DNA from: Streptomyces wedmorensis
Lineage (GTDB): Bacteria; Actinomycetota; Actinomycetes; Streptomycetales; Streptomycetaceae
DNA length: 64,000 bases
Direction of reading: 5' to 3'
NCBI RefSeq assembly: GCF_000716445.1
Contig: NZ_JNWK01000044.1
Coordinates: 1-64,000 of the forward strand
Under the pieces are notes generated by a model, which saw nothing but the letters and a program-made list of their open reading frames with translations, did not search any database and was not told the origin of the DNA. Both the position numbers and the translations under genes were made by a program. Below, piece after piece: positions 50,235 to 57,501 of this stretch; position 1 is the first letter of the stretch, and the number at the start of each line of letters is the position of its first letter.

Positions 50235-50531
50235 ATGACGGCCAAGGGCCTGGTCCTGCGTGTCCTCGCGCCGCTGTTCTTCCTGCTCGCGCTCGCCGAC
50301 CTGCTCCTCTCCGACGGGGCGAGCGTCTCCGCGGCCGTGGCCCTGGCCGCGACCACCGTCGTGTGTGCCCTGATCGGGGCCCGTACGGCCCCGGCCGTGC
50401 CGCCCACCGCGGTCCGTACCGCGATCCGCGACCGGGAGCGGCGCACCGCCTTCCTGCCGCAGCGGGACCCGGACGCCGCCGGGCGGAGAAGACCGCGGGC
50501 TCCTGGCCGTCGCCTTCCGACGGCCGCGTAG
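50235..50531 (+). CDS. DUF6412-like small membrane protein
   Basis: A 98-residue protein with two helices, about 8-24 (LRVLAPLFFLLALADLLL) and 30-50 (ASVSAAVALAATTVVCAL), and a basic C-terminus rich in Arg (AGRRRPRAPGRR). The ATG at 50235 is preceded by a purine-rich GAGAAGGGGG. It lies 100 bp ahead of the yidC-like gene and is likely co-expressed. I recall this family being annotated next to YidC-like genes in streptomycetes; function is not known. Confidence 0.7.
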   Translation: MTAKGLVLRVLAPLFFLLALADLLLSDGASVSAAVALAATTVVCALIGARTAPAVPPTAVRTAIRDRERRTAFLPQRDPDAAGRRRPRAPGRRLPTAA

Positions 50532-50630
50532 GGAGCCACCGCACATCACACCGGACAGGCCCGCACGCGGATCCGTCATGCCGAGGAACGACATCTCACC
50601 GGCACGACGAGACCCCACGGAGGGCTCCCC

Positions 50631-51359
50631 ATGTCCGTCTTCGCTTCCCTGGTCGAGCGGCTCGCCGACCTGCTCCAGCCGATCTTCGCCACCACTGCGA
50701 TGGCCGCCGCGATCGTGCTCTTCACGATGGCGGTACGGCTCGCGATCCACCCGCTGTCCCGGGCGTCGGCGCGCGGTCAGAAGGCCCGTACCCGGCTCGC
50801 GCCGGAGCTCGCGGCGCTCCGGAAGAAGCACGCGAAGAATCCGGAGCGCCTCAGGAAGGCGGTCACGGAACTGCACGCGCGGGAGAAGGTGTCGCCGTTC
50901 GCGGGGATCCTGCCGAGCCTGCTCCAGGCGCCCGCGTTCCTGCTGATGTACCACCTGTTCTCGGGCGACCGGATGGCCGGGCACAGCCTGTTCGCCGCGC
51001 CGCTCGGGGACCACTGGGCCGACGCCCTCGCGGACGGCGGGGTCTTCGGGCAGGCCGGCCGGGTCTACCTCGTCCTCTTCGCGCTCGTCGCCGCCGTGGC
51101 CACGTTCACGTACCGGCGTACGAAGGCGCAGCTCGCCGCCCAGCCCCTCGACCTGGGGCAGCCCACGCCGGGGGCGGGTGCGATCGCGAAGGTGATGCCG
51201 CTGCTTGCCTTCGCCACGCTGATCACGGTTGCCGTGGTGCCGCTCGCCGCCGCCCTCTACGTCGTCACGAGCACGACGTGGACCGCCGTCGAGCGGGCCC
51301 TGCTGTTCCGCACGGAGGGCCCGGAGGGGGCTCCCGAGGCGGTTGCTACTCGCGCGTAA
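50631..51359 (+). CDS. YidC/Oxa1/Alb3-type membrane insertase (accessory copy)
   Basis: A 242-residue insertase core with five helices. The first core helix and loop is AAAIVLFTMAVRLAIHPLSR, with the conserved Arg that forms the hydrophilic groove. A charged coil (KARTRLAPELAALRKKH) lies in the cytoplasm, then LPSLLQAPAFLLMYHLF. It is shorter than the housekeeping YidC next to rnpA/rpmH, so it is probably a second copy serving special substrates. ATG 50631 follows CGGAGGG. Confidence 0.88.
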   Translation: MSVFASLVERLADLLQPIFATTAMAAAIVLFTMAVRLAIHPLSRASARGQKARTRLAPELAALRKKHAKNPERLRKAVTELHAREKVSPFAGILPSLLQAPAFLLMYHLFSGDRMAGHSLFAAPLGDHWADALADGGVFGQAGRVYLVLFALVAAVATFTYRRTKAQLAAQPLDLGQPTPGAGAIAKVMPLLAFATLITVAVVPLAAALYVVTSTTWTAVERALLFRTEGPEGAPEAVATRA

Positions 51360-51495
51360 GGGTCCAGTGTGTGAACGGGGTCTTGCAGAGTGACCCGTTC
51401 TCTTGGAGGATCGACCAATCCTCCGATGGCCGCACTCCATCGGCCGGGGCACCGCGGGCCCGTCCAGGGCCCACCTCGACCACAGGGAGAAGACC

Positions 51496-52353
51496 ATGAA
51501 GCTGCTGCGTGTCGGGCCGCCGGGAGCCGAGCGTCCCGCCCTGCTCGACCAGGACGGAACCCTCCGCGACCTGTCCGCCCTCGTCGACGACATCGACGGC
51601 AGTCTGCTCGCCGACGCCTCCGCCCTCGACCGCGTCCGGGCGGCGGCCGGCGCCGGCGTGCTGCCCGCGCTGGACGCCACCGGGCTGCGCGTCGGCCCGC
51701 CGGTCGGCCGCATCGGCAAGGTCGTGTGCATCGGGCTGAACTACCACGGTCACGCGGCCGAGACCGGCCAGGCCACCCCCGCCGAGCCCGTCGTCTTCCT
51801 CAAAGCCGCCGACACGGTCGTCGGCCCGGACGACACCGTGCTCGTACCGCGCGGCTCCGTGAAGACCGACTGGGAGGTGGAGCTCGCCATCGTCATCGGC
51901 CGCACCGCCCGCTACCTGGAGACCGACGAGGAGGCCCTCGCGCACGTCGCCGGCTACGCGGTCGCCCACGACGTCTCCGAGCGCGAGTTCCAGATCGAGC
52001 GCGGCGGCACCTGGGACAAGGGCAAGAACTGCGAGACCTTCAACCCGCTCGGGCCCTGGCTCGTCACCGCCGACGAGGTGCCGGACCCGCAGGCGCTGGG
52101 TCTGCGGCTCTGGGTCAACGGCGAGCTCAAGCAGGACGGCCACACCTCCGACCAGATCTTCCCGGTCGCGGAGGTCGTCCGGTACGTCAGCCGGTTCATG
52201 ACCCTCTACCCCGGCGACATCATCAACACCGGCACGCCCGGCGGTGTCGCCATGGGGCAGCCGGAGCCCAAGCCGTACCTGCGCCCCGGCGACGTCGTGG
52301 AGCTGGAGGTCGACGGCCTCGGCAGGCAGCGCCAGGAGCTCAAGAGCGCCTGA
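51496..52353 (+). CDS. fumarylacetoacetate hydrolase-family enzyme
   Basis: A 285-residue protein. The FAH C-terminal domain covers about 75-280. Marks are KVVCIGLNYHGHAAETGQ, the metal-binding TDWEVELAIVIGRTARYL, AVAHDVSEREFQIE, and DIINTGTPGGVAMGQ. Family members hydrolyse or decarboxylate 2-keto acid compounds in aromatic catabolism, or act on oxaloacetate; I cannot tell which. It has no catabolic partner genes nearby. Three tandem 9-bp units containing TGA follow its stop (CGCGCCTGA), leading into the decayed sorting signal. Confidence 0.92.
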   Translation: MKLLRVGPPGAERPALLDQDGTLRDLSALVDDIDGSLLADASALDRVRAAAGAGVLPALDATGLRVGPPVGRIGKVVCIGLNYHGHAAETGQATPAEPVVFLKAADTVVGPDDTVLVPRGSVKTDWEVELAIVIGRTARYLETDEEALAHVAGYAVAHDVSEREFQIERGGTWDKGKNCETFNPLGPWLVTADEVPDPQALGLRLWVNGELKQDGHTSDQIFPVAEVVRYVSRFMTLYPGDIINTGTPGGVAMGQPEPKPYLRPGDVVELEVDGLGRQRQELKSA

Positions 52354-52660
52354 CGCGCCTGACGCGCCTGACGCGCCCGAGGCGGCGGCGCAGGTCGCGC
52401 CGCCGACTACGGCGACACCGACGGTTACGGGGGCGCCGGCGGCCACCACGGACCGGACGGCCGCCTGCCCGACACCGGCGTCGGCACTGGCGCCTGCCCG
52501 GCACCGGCGTCGGCGTCGGCACTGGCGCCTGCCTGGCACCGGCGCCTGCCCGGCACCGGAGCCGGCGCCGGGAAGATCGTCATGGGCGCCACCGCGGTCG
52601 GCCTCGCCCTCGGCGGCGGCGCCCTGGTGTTCGTCAGCCGCCGCCGTCGGCGTACGAGCC
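52354..52660 (+). pseudogene. remnant of an LPxTG-anchored surface protein
   Basis: In one reading frame (the FAH frame, after its stop and two more TGA codons) the DNA encodes LPDTGVGTG (52465), then LPGTGAGAG (52546), a hydrophobic run KIVMGATAVGLALGGGALVF and a tail SRRRRRT. That is a complete cell-wall sorting signal with the motif doubled. A second frame upstream reads as an Ala/Pro/Thr-rich wall linker (APDAPDAPDAPEAAAQ, then ATPTVTGAPAATTD), implying a frameshift near 52455-52465. No start codon or secreted domain remains. The 3' end overlaps the opposing UPF0303 gene. Confidence 0.65.
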
Positions 52661-53116
52661 GAGCAGGCGTTCCAGCGCTTCGACGACCATGGCGTGGTCC
52701 TCGGCCTGCGGCAGCCCCGAGACGGTGACCGAGCCGATCACGCCCGCGCCCTCGACCGCGACCGGGAACGAACCGCCGTGCGCGGCGTACCGGTCGGGGT
52801 CGAGGCGCGAGGACGCCTCGAACGTCGTCCCCTTGGCGCGGAAACGGGCTCCGACCAGGAACGAGCTGACGCCGTACCGTTCGACGACCCGCCGCTTCCG
52901 GTCGATCCAGGCGTCGTTGTCCGCGCTGGACCCCGGCAGTGCGCAGTGGAACAGCTGCTGCGCGCCCCGCCGGATGTCGATCGCGACGGGCGCCCGGCGC
53001 TCCCGCGCCATGCCGACGAGGAGGGTGCCGAGCGTCCAGGCGTCCTCGTGCGTGAACCGGGGGAGGGTCAGGCGGGCCTCCTGGGCCTCGATCTCCAGGA
53101 CCTCCGGGCTGCTCAC
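52634..53116 (-). CDS. UPF0303 / haem-degrading-domain family protein
   Basis: A 160-residue alpha/beta protein of the GlcG/HbpS-like UPF0303 group. Landmarks are FTHEDAWTLGTLLVGMARER, PVAIDIRRGAQQLFHCALPG, the SADNDAWIDRKRRVVERYG block, and AHGGSFPVAVEGAGVIGSVT. HbpS binds haem in Streptomyces signalling, but this branch is not well studied. GTG 53116 overlaps the stop of the upstream oxidoreductase gene (GTGA), so the pair is co-translated. Small and cytoplasmic. Confidence 0.87.
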   Translation of the reverse strand: MSSPEVLEIEAQEARLTLPRFTHEDAWTLGTLLVGMARERRAPVAIDIRRGAQQLFHCALPGSSADNDAWIDRKRRVVERYGVSSFLVGARFRAKGTTFEASSRLDPDRYAAHGGSFPVAVEGAGVIGSVTVSGLPQAEDHAMVVEALERLLGSYADGGG

Positions 53117-54201
53117 AGGGCCACCGTGACGCCGTCGCGGGCCGAACGCCCGGCCGCCTCCAGGACGTCGAGGGCGGCGGCCGCCTCGTGGGCGGTGACC
53201 GGGACGGGGCCGGTGCCGCGCAGGGCGGCGGCGACGGCCGCGTAGTACGCCGGGTAGTCGCCGGGCAGGGACTCGACCGGGGTGCCGCCGCCGGTGAGCG
53301 GGGACTCGCCGGCGCCGAGCCGGCCCCACAGCTCCGGCGGCTCCACGCCCCAGACCGTGCCGGGGACCGGGCGGAGGCCGTCGCGCAGGGCGGCCTCCTG
53401 GGGGTCGAGGCCGTACTTCACGAAGCCGGCGCGCTGCCCGAGGACCCGGAACCGGGGGCCGAGCTGGGCGGTGGTGGCGCTCACGTACAGGTGGGAGCGG
53501 ACCCCGTTCGCGTGGGTGAGGGCGAGGAAGGTGTCGTCGTCGGCCTCGGCGCCCGGCCGGCGCACGTCCGACTCGGCGTACACCGAGACCACCGGGCCGA
53601 ACAGGACGAGCGCCTGGTCGACGAGGTGGCTGCCCAGGTCGTAGAGCAGGCCGCCGATCTCCTCGGGGGCGCCGGACTCGCGCCAGCCGCCCTTGAGTTG
53701 CGGACGCCACCGCTCGAAGCGGGACTCGAAGCGCTGGACCTCGCCGAGCGCGTCCTCGTCGAGGAGGCGGCGGAGGGTCAGGAAGTCGTTGTCCCAGCGG
53801 CGGTTCTGGAAGACGGAGAGGAGCAGGCCCCGCGCCTCGGCGAGGGCGGCGAGCCCGCGCGCCTCGGCGGCCGTGCCGGCGAGCGGCTTGTCGACGACGA
53901 CCGGGATGCCGGCCTCGAGGGCGGCGGTGGCGATCGCCACGTGCGTCCTGTTCGGCGAGGCGACGACGAGCAGGTCGAGGGCGTCCGCGCCCTGCTCCCA
54001 CAGCTCCTCGGGGCGGGCGGCGACCCGGACGCCGGGGTACGCGGCCCGGGCCTCGGCGGCCCGTTCGGGGTTGCCGGTGGTGACGGCGGCGAGGGCGAGG
54101 TCCTCGGAGGCGGCGATCAGCGGCGCGTGGAAGACGGATCCCGCGAGGCCGTAGCCGACGAGTCCGACGCGGAGCGGGGTACGGGGGGCGGTGCCAGTCA
54201 T
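53113..54201 (-). CDS. Gfo/Idh/MocA-family NAD(P)-dependent oxidoreductase
   Basis: A 362-residue dehydrogenase. The Rossmann start is RVGLVGYGLAGSVFHAPLIA. The VVDKPLAGTAAEA segment contains the E/D-K-P motif whose lysine is catalytic. The C-terminal domain includes NRRWDNDFLTLRRLL and DLGSHLVDQALVLFGPV, with the D-x-x-x-H pair expected in the active site. It would oxidise a sugar, inositol or related polyol. A ROK regulator, usually sugar-responsive, is divergent 56 bp away, fitting that. ATG 54201. Confidence 0.9.
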   Translation of the reverse strand: MTGTAPRTPLRVGLVGYGLAGSVFHAPLIAASEDLALAAVTTGNPERAAEARAAYPGVRVAARPEELWEQGADALDLLVVASPNRTHVAIATAALEAGIPVVVDKPLAGTAAEARGLAALAEARGLLLSVFQNRRWDNDFLTLRRLLDEDALGEVQRFESRFERWRPQLKGGWRESGAPEEIGGLLYDLGSHLVDQALVLFGPVVSVYAESDVRRPGAEADDDTFLALTHANGVRSHLYVSATTAQLGPRFRVLGQRAGFVKYGLDPQEAALRDGLRPVPGTVWGVEPPELWGRLGAGESPLTGGGTPVESLPGDYPAYYAAVAAALRGTGPVPVTAHEAAAALDVLEAAGRSARDGVTVAL

Positions 54202-54214
54202 GCGTCTCACTTAA

Positions 54215-54227
54215 GCAACGCTGTTGC
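54215..54227. promoter_or_regulatory. operator GCAAC-GCT-GTTGC
   Basis: A perfect palindrome in the 56-bp gap between the oxidoreductase and the ROK gene, 13 bp ahead of the former. It suggests control of both by the ROK protein. There is another AAAGTGCAAGC flank on its right side. Confidence 0.6.
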
Positions 54228-54257
54228 CAAAGTGCAAGCGGCAGCGACAATGGGGGC

Positions 54258-55562
54258 GTGAGGAAATACCTGGTGGGAGTCAACGTGCCGGCCCTGCGCA
54301 GCCACAACGCCGCGCTCGTGCTCGACCTGCTGCGCACGGCGGGAGAAGCGGGGATCAGCCGCCTGGAGCTGGCCGAACGGACCGGACTCACCCCCCAGGC
54401 CGTCAGCAAGATCACCGCCCGGCTCCGGGCCGAGGGCCTCGCCGCCGAGGCCGGCCACCGCGCCTCCACCGGCGGCAAGCCCCGCACGGTCCTGCGCCTG
54501 GTGCCGACCGCCGCGTACGCCGTCGGCGTCCACCTCGACCGCGACGAACTGACCACCCTCCTGACCGACCTCTCCGGCACGGCCGTGACCCTGCGCCGCC
54601 GCCCCCTGGACCTCGGGGCGGGGGCCGGCCCGGTCCTGGACGCCGTCACCGCCGAGGTGAGGGCGCTCCTCGACGCCGTCCCGCCCGGCGGGACCGTGCT
54701 CGGCGCCGGGGTCGCCATGCCCGGGCCGCTGGATCACCGCGCCGGGGTGCCCGGCCGGGTGACGGGCTTCCCCGAGTGGGACGGGCAGCCCGTGCGCGAG
54801 GAGCTGGCCCGGCGCCTGGGCCTGCCCGTCGTGCTCGACAAGGACACCAACGCCGCCGCCCTCGGCCTCGCCCTGCGCCCCGCCGCGCCCGGGTCCTTCG
54901 CGTACGTCCACCTCGGTACGGGTCTCGGCGCGGGCCTCGTCCTCGGCGGCGCGCCGCTGCGCGGGGACAGGACCGGCGCGGGCGAGCTCGGCCACCAGAC
55001 CGTCCAGCTCGACGGGCCCCCGTGCGGCTGCGGCGGGCGCGGCTGCCTGGAGGTCCTCTGCCTGGCGGCCGTGGCGCGCGGCGAACTCCCCGAGGCCGCC
55101 CGCATCCTCGGCGCGGGCGCCGCCAACCTCGTACGCCTCCTCGACATCGACCAGGTCCTCCTCGGCGGCCGCGTGGTCCTCGCCGCCCCCGACGTGTTCG
55201 CGGAGGGGGTCCGGGAGGTCCTGACCGGGCTGGGCCTCACGGCCCCGGTGTCGGTCGTGACGGACACGGGCGCGGGAACGACGGCCGGTGCGGGCGCGGG
55301 AACGAGGGGCGCGGGAACGAGGGGCGCGGGAACGAGGGGCGCGGGAACGAGGGGCGCGGGGACGAAGGGCGCGGGGACGAGGGGCGCGGGGACGAAGGGC
55401 GCGGGGACGACGGCCGGTGCGGGCACCGAAGCGGCGGCGGAGTCCGGCACGGCGGCGGATTCCGGCACCACGGCGGCGGCGTCCGGCACGGGTGTCGGCG
55501 CGCCCGGTGCCGTGGCGGAGGGGGCCGTGTGGCTCACCCTCGGGCCGATCTTCGGACAATAG
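54258..55562 (+). CDS. ROK-family transcriptional regulator with GAGTR repeat insertion
   Basis: A 434-residue regulator. The N-terminal winged helix is at about 15-70 (GISRLELAERTGLTPQAVSK). The ROK sugar-kinase-like domain has GAGVAMPGPLDHRAG, the GTGLGAGLVLGG loop, and the ROK zinc motif GHQTVQLDGPPCGCGGRGC. Near the end, residues 346-385 are eight five-residue units (GAGTR and close variants) from a 15-bp DNA repeat. A further Ala/Thr/Gly-rich part follows before the closing VWLTLGPIFGQ. Typical ROK regulators are about 380-400 residues, so the insertion is extra. The 15-bp repeats keep the frame. Confidence 0.88.
   Translation: MRKYLVGVNVPALRSHNAALVLDLLRTAGEAGISRLELAERTGLTPQAVSKITARLRAEGLAAEAGHRASTGGKPRTVLRLVPTAAYAVGVHLDRDELTTLLTDLSGTAVTLRRRPLDLGAGAGPVLDAVTAEVRALLDAVPPGGTVLGAGVAMPGPLDHRAGVPGRVTGFPEWDGQPVREELARRLGLPVVLDKDTNAAALGLALRPAAPGSFAYVHLGTGLGAGLVLGGAPLRGDRTGAGELGHQTVQLDGPPCGCGGRGCLEVLCLAAVARGELPEAARILGAGAANLVRLLDIDQVLLGGRVVLAAPDVFAEGVREVLTGLGLTAPVSVVTDTGAGTTAGAGAGTRGAGTRGAGTRGAGTRGAGTKGAGTRGAGTKGAGTTAGAGTEAAAESGTAADSGTTAAASGTGVGAPGAVAEGAVWLTLGPIFGQ
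55293..55412 (+). repeat. 15-bp tandem repeat, eight units, in a ROK gene
   Basis: Units of the form GGCGCGGGAACGAGG. The last four change A to G or AGG to AAG/ACG at fixed places, so variants alternate (R, K, R, K, T). It encodes GAGTR repeats. Confidence 0.95.
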
Positions 55563-55690
55563 GCTGATCGGGCGGAACATTCGGGCCGTCCAGGGGTGCG
55601 CGCGGTGTCGCTGCCCGCTCCGCCCGCCCCGGCATGGCAGCGTCGCGGCCGACCCGCACGCCCGCCCCGCGAGCAGCAAAGGCCCCGCAC

Positions 55691-56560
55691 ATGGCCACAG
55701 CCCCCCAGTACCGGAGTCGCCGGCCGCGCACCCCGCGAGCCACGACCGCGGCGGCCACCACGGCGGTCCTGCTCACCCTGGCGACTCCGGCGGTCGGAGC
55801 CCCCGCCCCGGACCCGCCCGCAGCCCCCACCTGCGGCGCCGCCCCCGACACGGGCTTCCCGATCGGCACGCGGATCCACGGCGGGCCGGCCGACTACCCG
55901 GCCGGCGGGCCCTTCCAGGAGTGGCGGCTCGACCTGACCAACACCACGGACGGGTCGTGCTCGGACATCCACCCCGTGCTCGTGCTCGCGGACGGCGCGC
56001 GCACCCTCCGGCCCGCCCAGATCCGCTTCGAGTTCTACGACGCCGGGTCCGCGCGCTGGCGGCCGGTGGCCTTCGAGGCCACCGAGGAGGCGGAGAGCGT
56101 GGGCGCGTTCACCGACTTCGGCGGCTTCACGGTGCCCGCGGGCGAGACCCTCACCGTCCCCGTGCGGCTGGCCTTCGGCGCGGACGCGGCCCCCGACGAG
56201 GTCGTCGTCAACGCGGCGGTCGTCCAGCGCCGCGGCGAAGACGGCGACTGGATCGGCGAGTCGGGCGACTACCGGCTGACCGTCGGCCCGGCCGTTCCCA
56301 CCGGACCTGACACATCCGGCCCCTCCGAGGTGCCGGGGAAGGAGACGAAGCCGCCGGCCACGGCCCCCGGGGCCAAGGACCCGACGGCCCCCGGGGCCAA
56401 GGACCCGACGGCCCCCGGCGATCCCGGGGAGCGCCCTGAACTCGCCCGTACGGGACGGGGCTCCGACCGTGACGTGCTGGTCCTCGCCCCGTTCGCCGCG
56501 GCCCTGGTCCTCCTCGGTGCGGTGCTCGTCCGGGCCGCCCGGCGCGCCCGGCACCGCTGA
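55691..56560 (+). CDS. LAxTG-anchored secreted protein
   Basis: A 289-residue surface protein. A signal peptide covers about 1-37 (TTAAATTAVLLTLATPAVGA). The folded part, to about 200, contains a beta-rich segment (EWRLDLTNTTDGSCSDIHPV and RFEFYDAGSARWRPV) with two or more Cys. A Pro/Lys-rich linker repeats APGAKDPT. The C-terminus has LARTG, a helix (VLVLAPFAAALVLLGAVLV) and a basic RAARRARHR tail: a LAxTG sorting signal for class E sortase. It is probably attached to peptidoglycan by an enzyme such as the one at 49235. Domain function not recognised. Confidence 0.83.
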   Translation: MATAPQYRSRRPRTPRATTAAATTAVLLTLATPAVGAPAPDPPAAPTCGAAPDTGFPIGTRIHGGPADYPAGGPFQEWRLDLTNTTDGSCSDIHPVLVLADGARTLRPAQIRFEFYDAGSARWRPVAFEATEEAESVGAFTDFGGFTVPAGETLTVPVRLAFGADAAPDEVVVNAAVVQRRGEDGDWIGESGDYRLTVGPAVPTGPDTSGPSEVPGKETKPPATAPGAKDPTAPGAKDPTAPGDPGERPELARTGRGSDRDVLVLAPFAAALVLLGAVLVRAARRARHR

Positions 56561-56611
56561 GCCACCCTCCGTACACCTTCCCGTTCACGCCCGTCTGCGA
56601 CCATCCATCCC

Positions 56612-57370
56612 GTGAACTACCAGACCACGCCAGGAGCCCCCGTCCGTTCCGGTGTCCCCGAGCACGGCCGTGTCCCCAAGTACTACGCGGTCAAGGCGAG
56701 ACTGACGCTGCTCGTCGACGAGTTGGGCGAGGGCGGGCTGCTGCCCACCGAGCGCGACCTCGCCGTCCGGTACGAGGTGTCCCGCGAGACCGTCCGGCAG
56801 GCGCTGCGCGAACTCCTCCTGGAGGGGCGGCTGCGCCGCCAGGGCCGGGGCACGGTCGTCGCGGGACCCAAGCTCGAACAGCCCCTGTCGCTGGCCAGTT
56901 ACACGGAGGGCGTGCGCCGCCAGGGCCGCCGGCCCGGCCGCAGCCTGATCTCGCTCGACCGCTTCCCCTGCCCGGAGGCGCTCGCCCCCGAGGTCGGTGC
57001 CGAACGCGGCGCGCCCGTCTGGCACATGGAGCGGGTGCTGCTCGCCGACGACGAGCGGGTCGGCCTGGAGAGCACGTACGTCTCCGAGGCCCGCGTCCCG
57101 CACCTGGACGCCGAGTTCGACCCGGACTCCTCGTTCTACGCCTATCTCCACGACCGCCTGGGCATCTCGTTCGGCGACGCGGACGAGCGCATCGAGACGG
57201 TGCTCGCCACCCCGCGCGAGGCCCTCCTGATCGGCACCCCGCCCGCCCTGCCGATGCTGCTGCTCCACCGGGTCTCCCGGGACACCGAGGGCCGGCCGCT
57301 GGAGCGGGTCCGCACGCTCTACCGGGGCGACCGCTTCAGCTTCACCGCCCATCTGGGGCGGCAAGGGTGA
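56612..57370 (+). CDS. GntR/HutC-family regulator, probably of phosphonate use
   Basis: A 252-residue regulator. The GntR winged helix is at about 22-90: LLPTERDLAVRYEVSRETVR and QALRELLLEGRLRRQGRGT. The C-terminal UTRA ligand-binding domain runs from about 95, with RLLF-like ERVLLADDERVGLESTYV and the LERVRTLYRGDRFSFTAHL end. It lies at the head of the aminophosphonate operon and likely senses a phosphonate or pathway intermediate. GTG 56612 is used. Its closest described relatives regulate phosphonate or sugar genes; the effector is inferred from context. Confidence 0.87.
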   Translation: MNYQTTPGAPVRSGVPEHGRVPKYYAVKARLTLLVDELGEGGLLPTERDLAVRYEVSRETVRQALRELLLEGRLRRQGRGTVVAGPKLEQPLSLASYTEGVRRQGRRPGRSLISLDRFPCPEALAPEVGAERGAPVWHMERVLLADDERVGLESTYVSEARVPHLDAEFDPDSSFYAYLHDRLGISFGDADERIETVLATPREALLIGTPPALPMLLLHRVSRDTEGRPLERVRTLYRGDRFSFTAHLGRQG

Positions 57371-57501
57371 CGAAACGGCAGGTCGCGGAGCGCCGTTGAT
57401 TACGTATAGGTAACGGGTCTGGTCCAAGCTTGGCGGTCTGTTCACCGTTCTGTTGCCGCCCGGATTCGTCCGGTCCACACATCGGCGCGACCGTTTTCGG
57501 C
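57371..57501 (+). promoter_or_regulatory. promoter/operator region of the phosphonate operon
   Basis: 131 bp. CCAAGCTTGG (57424-57433) is a perfect palindrome inside GGTCCAAGCTTGGC. A second inverted repeat TTAC-GTATAG-GTAA lies a little upstream (about 57399-57412). Both are candidates for the GntR regulator. Confidence 0.45.

Noticed and set aside
52351..52660. Readthrough of the FAH stop to add a wall-sorting signal to the hydrolase
   Set aside because: Three TGA codons in frame would have to be read through, and the hydrolase has no signal peptide, so cell-wall anchoring makes no sense.
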